64,000 nucleotides of DNA from Lacrimispora xylanisolvens (GCF_002934545.1 NZ_PTJA01000004.1:1-64000), one strand, 5' to 3'; positions 27,973 to 37,012 are shown, counted from the first letter of the stretch. Notes: a model not told the origin generated them from the sequence alone. A program made the numbers and translations.

Positions 27973-28030
27973 CATAACCGGCATCCGCATACTATATACC
28001 ATAAGTAAAACAGATTGGATGCCGGTTATG
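27973..28030 (+). promoter_or_regulatory. 14-bp inverted repeat over the subtilase start codon
   Basis: CATAACCGGCATCC (27973-27986) and its exact complement (28017-28030) bracket 30 bases. The right arm contains both possible ATG start codons of the subtilase. There is no T run after it on the + strand, so it is not an ordinary terminator. In mRNA it would hide the start codon. Confidence 0.6.
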
Positions 28031-29698
28031 CAAAAAATATTGGATGAGAATTATTACGATTTTATCATTGATAACTCCATGATACCAAGATATAGTACCG
28101 GAGATAACATCACATTATTAAATGATGCTCATTCATTGCTGCATGTCTCCAGAAGTGTGATGGACGTTTGCGATATCGGACGCACTCCCTATTACGCCTT
28201 CCCATCAGTTTATACCCTTGCCTCTTCTGCCAGTGATGAAAATTCACCCAATAAAACCGTGGAGCAAAATACCAATTACAATCTCCTTGGGCAATGTACA
28301 CTGGTTGGCATTGTGGACACGGGAATCGATTATCAGCATCCTGCTTTCCGAAATGCAGATGGTTCCACCCGCATCGTATCCCTATGGGATCAGACTGACC
28401 AGAGCGGGGCATCTCCAAAAGACTTTACCTTTGGAACAGAATACACCAAGCAGCAGATCAATGCCGCACTGCTCTCCAATAATACGATGTCGCTCGTCCC
28501 TACAGTTGATACGATCGGTCATGGAACCGCTATCGCAAGTATTATATCAGGCAGTATAGATACCAAAAATTCATTTAGAGGAATTGTTCCCTATAGCGAA
28601 CTTGTTGTGGTGAAATTAAAAGAGGCAAAGAAAAATCTGAGAAATGTTTTTTTAATACCAGAGGATGAACTGTGTTTCCAGGAATCTGATGTAATTCTTG
28701 GTATCCGTTATCTGGTTGAAGAAGCAAAAAAAATGGAGCGTCCCCTTGTTATTTGTATTGCAATGGGAACCAGCCAGGGAATTCATGACGGGCAGGGCGT
28801 AATGAGCCAGTATCTGGCAAATCTTCTGCTCTTATCAGGTGTTAATGTTTCCATTGCTGCAGGTGATGAGGGGAACCGGGGCCGGCACTATTTTGGAAGC
28901 ATTGATTCGGCTCCCTATAGCACCGAATTCCAGTTAAACATAAGTAATGAAGATAAAAAATTATCCATGGAAATATGGCCCAGCATTCCTGGCAGACCGG
29001 CAATCCAGATTATTTCTCCGGATCGATTGATCACATATAAAATAGAACCTTCCTTTAACGAATGTATTAAATTTGCTTTTGACCAGGGTCTGGTATGGGT
29101 GAATAACATTATTTTTGAGGAAGAAACCGGGCAGCAGCTGATCTTAATACGCTTTGACCAGGCTGAGCCAGGACTTTGGACCTTCCGTCTGGACAGCACG
29201 GAAATCCAGCCTTTTTATTTTAATTCCTGGCTTCCATCTGGTAATCTCATATCGGATGATACCTACTTTATAAATGCAAGTTCCGATACTACCATAATCA
29301 ATCCGGGAAACTCAATTAATACTCTGACTACCTCCGCCTACAACCAGCTTGACGGTACAATATTAGTGCAGTCCAGCAGAGGCTATACCAGCAACGGAAT
29401 GGTGAAACCAGACATTGCAGCTCCCGGTTACCAGATCCCATGCGCACTTCCCCAAAACCGGTACGGAACCATGAGCGGGACAGGAGCTGCAGCTGCCCAG
29501 GCGGCGGGGGGAATTGCCATGGTCATGGAATGGACGCTGTGCAAAGGAAATTTTACCTCTCTTACCGGAAAACAGATTAATCGCATGATTGCCCGTGGAG
29601 CAAAACGCAGCAGCTCCTATCTCTACCCCAATAATGTATGGGGTTATGGACAATTAGATATTAATGGGTTAATAACCCGGCTGATTAATGTTTTATAA
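28028..29698 (+). CDS. S8 subtilase-like protein lacking the catalytic serine (Csp-like pseudoprotease)
   Basis: About 556 residues from ATG 28028, or 559 from ATG 28019; neither has a good ribosome site. The subtilase fold is clear: GIVDTGIDYQHP (Asp), IGHGTAIAS (His), and AAGDEGNRGRH near the oxyanion Asn. Where subtilases have GTS(M/V)A the sequence is SGTGAAAAQAAG: the codon at 29483 is GGA (Gly), so the nucleophile is lost. A jellyroll-like insertion lies in ~300-420, as in clostridial CspB/CspC germination proteins, and there is no signal peptide. By analogy with C. difficile CspC/CspA it may be a spore signalling pseudoprotease. That role is inference. Confidence 0.8.
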   Translation: MQKILDENYYDFIIDNSMIPRYSTGDNITLLNDAHSLLHVSRSVMDVCDIGRTPYYAFPSVYTLASSASDENSPNKTVEQNTNYNLLGQCTLVGIVDTGIDYQHPAFRNADGSTRIVSLWDQTDQSGASPKDFTFGTEYTKQQINAALLSNNTMSLVPTVDTIGHGTAIASIISGSIDTKNSFRGIVPYSELVVVKLKEAKKNLRNVFLIPEDELCFQESDVILGIRYLVEEAKKMERPLVICIAMGTSQGIHDGQGVMSQYLANLLLLSGVNVSIAAGDEGNRGRHYFGSIDSAPYSTEFQLNISNEDKKLSMEIWPSIPGRPAIQIISPDRLITYKIEPSFNECIKFAFDQGLVWVNNIIFEEETGQQLILIRFDQAEPGLWTFRLDSTEIQPFYFNSWLPSGNLISDDTYFINASSDTTIINPGNSINTLTTSAYNQLDGTILVQSSRGYTSNGMVKPDIAAPGYQIPCALPQNRYGTMSGTGAAAAQAAGGIAMVMEWTLCKGNFTSLTGKQINRMIARGAKRSSSYLYPNNVWGYGQLDINGLITRLINVL

Positions 29699-29708
29699 TC
29701 CATGAAAA

Positions 29709-32105
29709 TTATTGTTTCTTTTGTCTAATCTTCCTGTACAATTCATCCAGCTTCTCTATACCAATGGTCAGATACCGGAAAAGAGACTCTGCCGCAAAGG
29801 AAAAAACAATCAATAATAACACACATATATTGGACATTTCACTTATGGCAAACAGCTGATGAAGAAAGATCCCGCAAAATACCAAACCCAGAATATTAAA
29901 TATTATAATGCCGTTTTTAAAAGGATTGAGCGGCGCACTGATCTTCGTGAGTATCATAAAGCCAACCACAGACAAAAGCATGGTAGACGCGGTGGCAATA
30001 TCATTCTTAGGAAGTGAAAATACTTCTCCGCAAACCACCAGGGCTCCCACTGCCAGTACGTCTGTCAGGCCAGCAGGAAGCGCTTTAATCAGCACATTTT
30101 TCAGGAAATGACCTTTGATGCGGTTTTTATTTGGTTCCAAGGCCAGCAAAAATCCGGGGAAACCTATGGTAAACATACTGATCAGCGATATTTGGGACGG
30201 TTCCAGTGGGTAGGTAAACGAAATTACCAGTGAAAGCAGAGCCAGCAATATGGAGAAGATATTCTTCACCAAAAATAAGACCGCCGAGCGCTGTACGTTA
30301 TTTACTACCCGTCTTCCTTCTATTACCACGTTGGGCATATGGGCAAAATCGGAATCCAGTAAAACCACCTGAGCAGCCTGTGCAGCAGCTTCGCTTCCCG
30401 ACGCCATTGCCACACTGCAATCGGCATCCTTCATTGCAAGAATATCATTTACTCCGTCTCCGGTCATAGCAACCGTATGACCAGCCTTTTGCAGTGCCTG
30501 TACCAGCTTTTGTTTCTGTTTGGGCGTAACACGCCCGAAAACCGTATATTCCTCTAAAGCACTTGCAAGCTTACTGTCTGTATCCAGTGTCCCTGCATCT
30601 ATGAACTGATCTGCATGCTCTATTCCTGCACGTTTTGCGACCTCCGATACTGTTTCTGGATTGTCTCCCGATATGACTTTGACGCATACCCCCTGCTCTT
30701 TAAAATAGGAAAAGGTCTCTCTTGCATTTTCCCGGATAGGGTTTGTTAAAATAATGTACCCCATGGGCACTACCTTTTCTGACAGTCCATCCTTGAGACT
30801 GGTTCCTTCATATTTTCCCAGCAAAAGGACTCTGTGACCATTTTTAATATAAGTGCTGATTTCAGGAAGTACCAAAGGATACTCTTCCCGCATTATAAAT
30901 TCAGGTGCCCCAAGTAAGAAGCTGCCATCTGAAAATGATATCCCGCTGTATTTTGTAGTAGAAGAAAATGGGATAACCTCCATGGTTTCCCTTTTTTTTG
31001 AATTGGTATCAAAAGCTGCAACATATTCCCGGATTGCATGCATTGTTGCATTATCATCTGGAATGGAAATAGCATAATCCGCTAAAAGCAGCTCAAGTTC
31101 TTCTTTCGTCTTAATTACCTGGGAGTTTACTTTGCTTGGGATAATTTCCAGAACCTCCATACCCGGTTCCGTAATTGTCCCTGTCTTATCGACACACAGT
31201 ACGTCTACCCTTGCAAGGGCTTCGATACTTTTCATATCATGGAGAATGACCTGATTTTTTGCCAATCGCATGGTACTTAAAGCGAGGGCTATGGTAGTCA
31301 GTAAATAAAGTCCCTCCGGTATCATACCGATAATAGCGGCTACCATGGAAACAATGCTTTTTTGCATGGTTTCATGATTCATATAATATCCCTGGGAAAA
31401 CAGAAGGATACCGATGGGAATAATTCCTATACCAATCCATTTCACCAGCTGATTGATGGAACGTATCATTTCTGACTGCTCACCGCTGCCCATGGCTTTT
31501 GCTTCCGCCGTGAGTTTTGTTATATAGGAGTCATTTCCCACATGCTCCAGCTTTGCATAACATTGCCCGGATACCACAAAACTTCCGGATAAAAGACTAC
31601 TTCCACTTATTTTTTCAATTTCATCTGCCTCTCCTGTTAAAAGGGCTTCATTAACCTGTATATTACCCTCAACCACAATTGCATCTGCACAAATCTGATT
31701 TCCGGCTGACAGTAAAACTATATCGTCCTTTACCAGTTGCTGGGAAAGGATTTGTTTCTGTACTCCATTTCTGAACACGATGGAATGGGGGGCATTAATT
31801 AAATTCATTTTATCCAGTATTTGTTTGGCACGAAGTTCCTGGACGATACCTATTACTATGTTTCCTATAATAACAGGTAAAAATGTCAGGTTGCGGTAGG
31901 AGCCAACGTAAATCAGCAGTATGGCTATGATTAAAAAAATCAGGTTAAAATAGGTCAGTATATTGGACAAAATAATATTTTTAACGGACTTTCCAGTTGA
32001 AATGTCGCTTTGATTTATCAGCCCCTGCTCTACTCTTTCATTTACCTCATCTTCCGTAAGTCCTCTCCAGCCAGTGTTTTGCGCATCATTTGTCATATCA
32101 CTCAT
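29709..32105 (-). CDS. Cation-transporting P-type ATPase
   Basis: A 798-residue membrane pump; ATG 32105 is chosen because GAGGTG is 6 nt upstream. It has the phosphorylation site CVDKTGTITEPG, actuator loop LLTGEADEI (TGE), TGDGVNDILAMKDADCSVAM hinge and IPEGLYLLTTIALALS in TM4, which is the PEGL signature of the P2/CtpE-like group rather than a CPC heavy-metal type. About eight to ten TM segments. The ion is probably Ca2+ or a similar cation, by motif only. It is convergent with the subtilase gene, 10 bp apart. Confidence 0.85.
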   Translation of the reverse strand: MSDMTNDAQNTGWRGLTEDEVNERVEQGLINQSDISTGKSVKNIILSNILTYFNLIFLIIAILLIYVGSYRNLTFLPVIIGNIVIGIVQELRAKQILDKMNLINAPHSIVFRNGVQKQILSQQLVKDDIVLLSAGNQICADAIVVEGNIQVNEALLTGEADEIEKISGSSLLSGSFVVSGQCYAKLEHVGNDSYITKLTAEAKAMGSGEQSEMIRSINQLVKWIGIGIIPIGILLFSQGYYMNHETMQKSIVSMVAAIIGMIPEGLYLLTTIALALSTMRLAKNQVILHDMKSIEALARVDVLCVDKTGTITEPGMEVLEIIPSKVNSQVIKTKEELELLLADYAISIPDDNATMHAIREYVAAFDTNSKKRETMEVIPFSSTTKYSGISFSDGSFLLGAPEFIMREEYPLVLPEISTYIKNGHRVLLLGKYEGTSLKDGLSEKVVPMGYIILTNPIRENARETFSYFKEQGVCVKVISGDNPETVSEVAKRAGIEHADQFIDAGTLDTDSKLASALEEYTVFGRVTPKQKQKLVQALQKAGHTVAMTGDGVNDILAMKDADCSVAMASGSEAAAQAAQVVLLDSDFAHMPNVVIEGRRVVNNVQRSAVLFLVKNIFSILLALLSLVISFTYPLEPSQISLISMFTIGFPGFLLALEPNKNRIKGHFLKNVLIKALPAGLTDVLAVGALVVCGEVFSLPKNDIATASTMLLSVVGFMILTKISAPLNPFKNGIIIFNILGLVFCGIFLHQLFAISEMSNICVLLLIVFSFAAESLFRYLTIGIEKLDELYRKIRQKKQ

Positions 32106-32223
32106 CTTACACCTCATAATCATTTTATAAGTTTCTATTGTATCAATAATATCTTAAACAACTGCTAAAACTTTATTAATAATTCCAAAGCAGAATGGAA
32201 ATTTTTAATTACTTTATTTTATA

Positions 32224-32252
32224 TTGACTATTGTTCTCTTCTGTGGTATATT
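32224..32252 (+). promoter_or_regulatory. cspA promoter
   Basis: TTGACT (32224-32229), a 17-bp spacer and TATATT (32247-32252). Transcription would begin near 32259, giving a ~120-nt leader before the cspA start codon. Confidence 0.7.
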
Positions 32253-32280
32253 AGATTAGTATTTTAATAAAGTTTTGATT

Positions 32281-32337
32281 TCGCATATATTTGTAAGTCA
32301 TTATTCTATTGATGATTTACAAGTATATGCGATTTTT
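32281..32337 (+). promoter_or_regulatory. Long leader hairpin (attenuator-like) of cspA
   Basis: A 21-bp stem with only two G-U pairs (32281-32301 with 32311-32332), an ~8-nt loop, followed by TTTTTAG. It has the form of an intrinsic terminator placed between promoter and start codon. It may act as an attenuator or as an RNA thermosensor. Confidence 0.6.
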
Positions 32338-32381
32338 AGTTTTAAGCAGAATACACAATAATTTTAAGGAGGTATCTTTTC

Positions 32382-32582
32382 ATGAAAAAAGGTACAGTAA
32401 AATGGTTTAATGCACAAAAAGGTTTTGGTTTCATCTGTGACGAAGAAGGCAACGATATTTTCGTTCATTTCTCCGGTCTTGCTATGGAAGGTTTCAAATC
32501 TTTAGAAGATGGCCAGTCTGTTGTTTTCGAAACAATCAACGGTAACCGTGGTCTTCAGGCTGTTAACGTTCACGTAGCTTAA
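32382..32582 (+). CDS. cspA: Cold-shock protein
   Basis: A 66-residue single OB-fold RNA chaperone starting at ATG 32382 after AAGGAGG. The RNP1 motif KGFGFI and RNP2 DIFVHF are intact. It melts RNA secondary structure during cold or growth transitions. Its own leader contains a very stable hairpin. Confidence 0.95.
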   Translation: MKKGTVKWFNAQKGFGFICDEEGNDIFVHFSGLAMEGFKSLEDGQSVVFETINGNRGLQAVNVHVA

Positions 32583-32789
32583 TTTCATACAGATGTACGA
32601 ATCACGTCTATTTATCCATTTTCTTCAAATACCCATTTGATAAAGTGAATTTGTTAAGGTGAAAATGTACCAACTATCTGTATTTTAAAAAGTCAGAGTA
32701 ATTTTTATTTATTACAGCTAAGCCAGCAAGGTTTATTTTATATTCCCTGCTGGCTCAAACTATTTATATATTATTATATATTTGTTAAG
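32583..32789. other. Intergenic region downstream of cspA
   Basis: A stem formed by AGCCAGCA(A)GG and CC(C)TGCTGGCT at 32718-32758 surrounds a 15-nt AT loop and may end cspA transcription, although the T run after it is weak. No coding frame is seen. Confidence 0.4.
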
Positions 32790-32825
32790 AAGGCGGGTAC
32801 CGGAATCAACCGGATACCCGCCTTT
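32790..32825 (-). terminator. Terminator of the Cys/Asp-rich protein gene
   Basis: AAGGCGGGTA-CCGG and its complement form a ~14-bp stem. On the minus strand it follows the stop codon of the 71-aa gene at 32833 by 8 bp, and the T-rich TTCTTAACAAATATAT comes after it. Confidence 0.75.
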
Positions 32826-32832
32826 ATTATGA

Positions 32833-33048
32833 TTAATTGCAGCCACAATCATCGTCATCATCAAAACGACGATGGCAGCGAGGATCATTACAGCCAGCTC
32901 TATATCCAGCCCAGTAAGCTCTTCTAACTTCCTCTGAGCAGTCAACTTCATCATCATCATCGCAGTCACAATTATTATTCCAATTGCCATTACAATTATT
33001 ATTGCAATTATTATTGCAGCGATTTCCGCAACCCCAGAAGCATCCCAT
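32833..33048 (-). CDS. Small Cys/Asn/Asp-rich protein, probably spore-associated
   Basis: A 71-residue protein; ATG 33048 follows AAGGGGG. The first 30 residues alternate Cys and Asn (CNNNCNNNCNGN), then DCDDDDEVDC, a helical RRAYWAGYRAGCNDPRC segment and a DDDDDCGCN tail. Eleven Cys and many Asp suggest metal binding or disulfide cross-linking. A gene with the same plan (Cys/Asn repeat, then a GYxxGF helix) is at 43739. Such proteins in clostridia are often spore-coat components, which is inference here. Confidence 0.65.
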   Translation of the reverse strand: MGCFWGCGNRCNNNCNNNCNGNWNNNCDCDDDDEVDCSEEVRRAYWAGYRAGCNDPRCHRRFDDDDDCGCN

Positions 33049-33336
33049 TGTTTACTACCCCCTTTTCAAATTATAATGTATTATATGGTGTATAAAGACA
33101 AGATGTGAATGGAGTAGCGCTGGCATGTCCGGCTTGTTCACACAATATAAGAACATGCATATATTATTATTACAGAACGAGATATCAAAACATTACCGGG
33201 GAACACAAAAACGAGCGCAAGCCGCCGCAAATCCGCCTTACCAATGTAAAAAACTCATTTTCCGCGCTGTCAGATATTGTATCTTCGGTTGATAATGAGT
33301 TCTGTAAACTGCCCGATCATAAGTATGAAACCTCAG

Positions 33337-33376
33337 CAGGGCGAAAACCAACGCATCCTGGTTTTCGCCCTTTTCT
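33337..33376 (+). terminator. Strong hairpin, terminator on the + strand
   Basis: GGGCGAAAACCA and TGGTTTTCGCCC form a perfect 12-bp stem around ACGCATCC, followed by TTTTC. It could end a + strand transcript from 33100-33330, where I cannot name a gene. On the minus strand it sits just after the 45-aa gene but lacks a T run there. Confidence 0.7.
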
Positions 33377-33378
33377 AA

Positions 33379-33516
33379 TTAATCTGATCTTCGTTTGGTA
33401 TTGGGTCCCATACCTTCTCTGCGGGAATTATGGGTGTGGTTCTGGTTTTCAACTTTTCCTTTTTCTTCCCTGTATTGATTGGCTGAATTTGTTTTTTTTG
33501 TATCATCCTTTGACAT
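33379..33516 (-). CDS. Small GPNT-motif protein (spore-type)
   Basis: A 45-residue hydrophilic protein, ATG 33516 after AGAGGTGATAATT. The C-terminus reads REGMGPNTKRRSD. A second small gene at 56995-57156 has the same LGPNT-R ending, and short clostridial proteins of the CPC_1213 type also end in a GPNT-like motif (from memory). It is Lys/Asn/Glu-rich without Cys or hydrophobic segments. Possibly a small spore protein; the role is unknown. Confidence 0.6.
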   Translation of the reverse strand: MSKDDTKKTNSANQYREEKGKVENQNHTHNSRREGMGPNTKRRSD

Positions 33517-33623
33517 AATTATCACCTCTTATTTAATATGTCTGCCAGTCCCATATTTTATGCAAATCTGGATTCACGCATAAATAATTCCTCCTGGTAC
33601 ATTCTAATTATGAGGTGATAATC

Positions 33624-33770
33624 ATGTCATATATAGCTCCTGCAGTCCAGGCAAAATTTGAAACGCTTTCCATCGATTTAAAAAATCAGATCCTGGAACG
33701 AAATGTGCAGATCAACAACATTTACGACCTGATCCGTGTTCTGGAAGAAATCGTAAATGAAGGAAAATGA
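33624..33770 (+). CDS. Small helical protein, unknown
   Basis: A 48-residue protein; ATG 33624 follows TGAGGTGATAATC and the gene ends 13 bp before a strong terminator. The sequence is a single charged helix-forming chain (KFETLSIDLKNQILERNVQINN, IRVLEEIV shortened here as two motifs). No family recognised. The good ribosome site and terminator support it as a real gene. Confidence 0.65.
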   Translation: MSYIAPAVQAKFETLSIDLKNQILERNVQINNIYDLIRVLEEIVNEGK

Positions 33771-33783
33771 TCCTTATGTCAGC

Positions 33784-33816
33784 AGCCACAGGCCTGTTAA
33801 GACCTGTGGCTGTTTT
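33784..33816 (+). terminator. Intrinsic terminator
   Basis: AGCCACAGG and CCTGTGGCT form a 9-bp stem around CCTGTTAAGA with a GTTTT tail, ending the 48-aa gene. Confidence 0.8.
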
Positions 33817-33892
33817 CATCTGCTTCACAGTCATAAAAAAGAAATAAGGGCCGAACCCCTGAGGAACGACCCATGAAAAAATGAATATTCAA

Positions 33893-34198
33893 TTATCTGC
33901 AGCTTCTTAAGAATGAGGAAAGCTGACGGGTATTGCAGGAACTTCCGGTATTGCAGGTCTTGCCTGTGGATGCACCTTTTTTGCCAGTTGAAGTATTGCA
34001 GTTAGAGCTGTTGGTGTTACATCCATACTTGCTTAACAGACTGTTTAAAGACTGTCCATAGCAGGATGAAGTATAGCAGTTAGATGAATAACAATTAGGC
34101 ACTGAACTGGAACAGGTCGCTGCCTGTGCTGTGATTGGTGTTCCTGCTACGGTGAATACAGCTGCTGCTGCTAATACAAATGCTGGTAATTTTCTCAT
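33893..34198 (-). CDS. Secreted Cys/Ser/Asn-rich small protein
   Basis: A 101-residue precursor with a clear signal peptide (RKLPAFVLAAAAVFTVAGTP, cleavage after AQA at ~27). The mature part is low-complexity, with Cys every 5-8 residues (SCSSSVPNC-like, CYSSNCYTSSCYG, CNTNSSNCNTSTG). ATG 34198 follows AGGAGGATATTACC. Eleven Cys in ~75 residues suggest a disulfide-linked surface or extracellular protein. No known family. Confidence 0.7.
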   Translation of the reverse strand: MRKLPAFVLAAAAVFTVAGTPITAQAATCSSSVPNCYSSNCYTSSCYGQSLNSLLSKYGCNTNSSNCNTSTGKKGASTGKTCNTGSSCNTRQLSSFLRSCR

Positions 34199-34297
34199 GG
34201 TAATATCCTCCTTATTTGTTACGCAATTGTTACATTTCCTTTACAAAATGTATCATAACATACATAAAATGGAATTACACTAGGAGAAAAATGGCAA

Positions 34298-35182
34298 TTA
34301 ACCTATCTTTTCCAGTTGATATTCATCCACTGCCAGCTTCAGGGCACCCATGATCCCCTGATTGTCGTTAAGGCTTGGTAAAACAATATAATGCTCCATA
34401 TCTTCCAGTTCTTTTGTTTTGATATAACCGCCCAGCTGACGGGTTACTTCCTCTCTCACCAATGGAATTAAATGCTCCTGATGCATCACACCGCCTCCCA
34501 GAATAATACGCTGGGGAGAAAGTATCATAATATAATCAACAAGTGCCTGGGCGATATAATAAGCTTCCAGCTCCCAGACTTCTTTTCTGTCTGCCAGCTG
34601 TGCTCCCTTCATTCCCCAACGAGCCTCTATGGCAGGGCCTGCCGCCATGCCTTCCAGGCAGTTTTTGTGATATGGACAAGCTCCTTCAAAGGAATCTTTC
34701 GGATGTCTGGATAGAAGCAGATGTCCGCCCTCCGGGTGAAGCATTCCGTGAAGCAGCTTTCCATTGGATATAATACCAGCTCCCACGCCAGTTCCAATGG
34801 TAATATACATACTGTTCTCAAGCCCCTTTGTAATCCCCCAGGTAGCCTCCCCAAGGGCAGAACCATTCACATCGGTATCAAACCCCACCGGTACCTTTAA
34901 AGCCGCTTTAAATGCTCCCACAATATCATAGTTCAGCCACGCAAGCTTGGGAGTGGTGGTAATATAGCCATACGTATCTGAATTCCTGTTAAGATCAATG
35001 GGACCGAAGCATCCGATCCCCAATGCTTCAATTTCCTTATCCAAAAAATATGCAATCAGTTTGGGCATGGTAATCTCCGGTGTCTCCGTGGGTATGGAAA
35101 CCCGCTCTAAAATCTCGCCGTTCTCATTGCCTATGGCACAAACCATCTTTGTGCCCCCTGCTTCTAATGCTCCCAGTCTCAT
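34298..35182 (-). CDS. scrK: ROK-family fructokinase
   Basis: A 294-residue sugar kinase; ATG 35182 follows AGGAGGAG, 17 bp after manA. ROK motifs: LGALEAGGTKMVCA (ATP phosphate site), DTDVNGSALGEATWG (catalytic Asp), GTGVGAGII and a zinc site H...CPYHKNC within GGHLLLSRHP. Short ROK kinases starting GALEAGGTK are typically fructokinases. With manA it would link fructose, fructose-6-P and mannose-6-P metabolism. Confidence 0.88.
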   Translation of the reverse strand: MRLGALEAGGTKMVCAIGNENGEILERVSIPTETPEITMPKLIAYFLDKEIEALGIGCFGPIDLNRNSDTYGYITTTPKLAWLNYDIVGAFKAALKVPVGFDTDVNGSALGEATWGITKGLENSMYITIGTGVGAGIISNGKLLHGMLHPEGGHLLLSRHPKDSFEGACPYHKNCLEGMAAGPAIEARWGMKGAQLADRKEVWELEAYYIAQALVDYIMILSPQRIILGGGVMHQEHLIPLVREEVTRQLGGYIKTKELEDMEHYIVLPSLNDNQGIMGALKLAVDEYQLEKIG

Positions 35183-35198
35183 AACTTCTCCTCCTGCT

Positions 35199-36131
35199 TT
35201 ATTCGGGATTGGAACAGATGACAGACATCTTCCCCTCAAATCTGCACTCTTTACTCTTTGCCGGTATAATAAAATTCTGACCTGCTTCCAACGGGATTCC
35301 ATTGATGGAACCTTTACCGCTTATCACACTGACATTGGTAAAATACTTGGAAAACTCTTTTGCGAACACCCCATCAATCTCATACTTGTCCACGGAGTAG
35401 TACTTACAGGTGATTAAATGTGTATGCACAGCCCCGGACAGCTTCTCTGTTACAGCAATTGCCTGATTTTCCTTAAATGGTGCTCTGATGGTGGCAATAC
35501 TCTGTTCCACATGCAGCTGTCTTGGTTTTCCATCTGAAAGACGGTCATAGTCATAAACACGGTAAGTGATATCACTGCTCTGCTGGGTCTCAAGAATTAA
35601 AGTTCCGCCCTTAATCGCATGGACACAACCCGGATTAATCTGGAAGAAGTCTCCCTTCTTAATGGGAACAGTCCGTATGAATTCCTCCCACTGATGGTTC
35701 CGTATCATAAATTCCATCTCGTCCCGGTCTTTGGCATGATGCCCGATTACAATTTCTGTGTCCGGTTCACAGTCCAGAATATACCAGCATTCTGTTTTTC
35801 CAAGAGAACCATTCTCATGAATCTTTGCATAACTGTCGTCAGGATGTACCTGAATGCTTAAATCATTCTTTGCATCGATGATTTTAACCAGAAGAGGAAA
35901 CTGGTCTCCGGGATAAAAACCGAATATCTCCGGTTTTTCCTTCCATAAACGGCTTAGAAGCTTTCCGTCATAAATCCCCCCGGCAATCTGGCATTCCCCA
36001 TTCTTGTGAGCACTGATTGCCCAGCATTCCCCTGTGGTATCGCTTGGTATGTCATATCCAAATACTGTCCGAAGCTGATTGCCGCCCCAGATGGCTTCCT
36101 TAAAAACAGGTTCCAGAAATAAAAACTCCAT
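35199..36131 (-). CDS. manA: Mannose-6-phosphate isomerase, class I
   Basis: A 311-residue zinc enzyme interconverting mannose-6-P and fructose-6-P. Zn ligands appear in LSIQVHPDDSYA (Gln, His), GKTECWYIL (Glu) and PGCVHAIKGGT (His). The short length is the Gram-positive type. ATG 36131 follows AGGAGGAAG. In an operon with the ROK kinase. Confidence 0.9.
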   Translation of the reverse strand: MEFLFLEPVFKEAIWGGNQLRTVFGYDIPSDTTGECWAISAHKNGECQIAGGIYDGKLLSRLWKEKPEIFGFYPGDQFPLLVKIIDAKNDLSIQVHPDDSYAKIHENGSLGKTECWYILDCEPDTEIVIGHHAKDRDEMEFMIRNHQWEEFIRTVPIKKGDFFQINPGCVHAIKGGTLILETQQSSDITYRVYDYDRLSDGKPRQLHVEQSIATIRAPFKENQAIAVTEKLSGAVHTHLITCKYYSVDKYEIDGVFAKEFSKYFTNVSVISGKGSINGIPLEAGQNFIIPAKSKECRFEGKMSVICSNPE

Positions 36132-36217
36132 CACTCTTCCTCCTTATGTGTCAACCCTGTATGCTTACTGCCTATATTTTACATGAATATCAGCAAAAGG
36201 AAAAGAGGTATTTCAAG

Positions 36218-37012
36218 TTAAAGAGAATCTTTTCCATATACTTCAATCTGAGTAAGGGCAGGAAACGGAGAAGGATCATCTGCTTTGATTAAATTACTAA
36301 GCTTTAGCCAGGTAATCTTGTTCTTTTTTATTGAGAATCCATGAGGTTTTATGCTTTTTTCCATTTTCACAGCCTGGCTCGATCCGTCTGAAAATGTAAA
36401 GGTTGCTTCCACCCACCAGTTATCGTGGGGGAAATCGGCACGGGTATATAATACAATCTGGTCAAAATCCACTTCCCGTCCAAAATCCAGAGTGATTTCT
36501 GCATCATCCTGTCGGTTAATTCCCCATGATTCATATGGCCACTCCCCATGGGATTCATTGGCAAGAACGCCATCGATGGCATTGCGTGCAGCAAATACTG
36601 CCTCACCTCTGGTTTCTACATTGGCAAATGCATGAGGAAAACAGCCGGTATCACCATGCTGGTCCATCACATTGACAGCAAGATTGCGGTACTGTTTTAC
36701 TTCTGTTTCCCCTGCTTTCCGAATGGTAAGGTAATGCTTCGTTCCTGTAAATGCCTTGGGGTTGTAAGATACTTTTTTATCTCCAAAGGGTATGGTAAAA
36801 ATCACTTCCGGTTTTGTTATATAGACTAAGGATTCATCCATGCAGTCATCAATCCGGATTACGTAATGTCCGCCGGGCTCATCAGTTTTGCATACAATGG
36901 CATCTCCTTCTTCATAACTGCCTTCATACACCAGGACTGCCTGCTCCTCTCCTGATGCAAATGCTTTTATGGTATCACTTAATCCCTTTACAGTAATGGA
37001 TACACTGGTCAT
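36218..37012 (-). CDS. F5/8 type C-like carbohydrate-associated protein
   Basis: A 264-residue cytoplasmic protein (no signal peptide). The C-terminal half has a discoidin/F5-8C-like beta-sandwich pattern: NAIDGVLANESHGEWPYESWGINRQDDAEITLDFGREVDFDQIVLYTR type motifs, here NAIDGV, SWGIN, ITLDFG, LYTRADFP. The N-terminal half is also beta-rich. It is coupled to the GntR regulator upstream (start and stop overlap), so it belongs to the same sugar-acid response. Intracellular members may bind or modify sugar chains; no enzyme motif is seen. ATG 37012 or 37015 are both possible starts. Confidence 0.6.
   Translation of the reverse strand: MTSVSITVKGLSDTIKAFASGEEQAVLVYEGSYEEGDAIVCKTDEPGGHYVIRIDDCMDESLVYITKPEVIFTIPFGDKKVSYNPKAFTGTKHYLTIRKAGETEVKQYRNLAVNVMDQHGDTGCFPHAFANVETRGEAVFAARNAIDGVLANESHGEWPYESWGINRQDDAEITLDFGREVDFDQIVLYTRADFPHDNWWVEATFTFSDGSSQAVKMEKSIKPHGFSIKKNKITWLKLSNLIKADDPSPFPALTQIEVYGKDSL

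Noticed and set aside
33105-33518. 137-codon + strand frame
   Set aside because: It has no ribosome site, poor protein composition, and overlaps the hairpin at 33337 and the better-supported small minus-strand gene.
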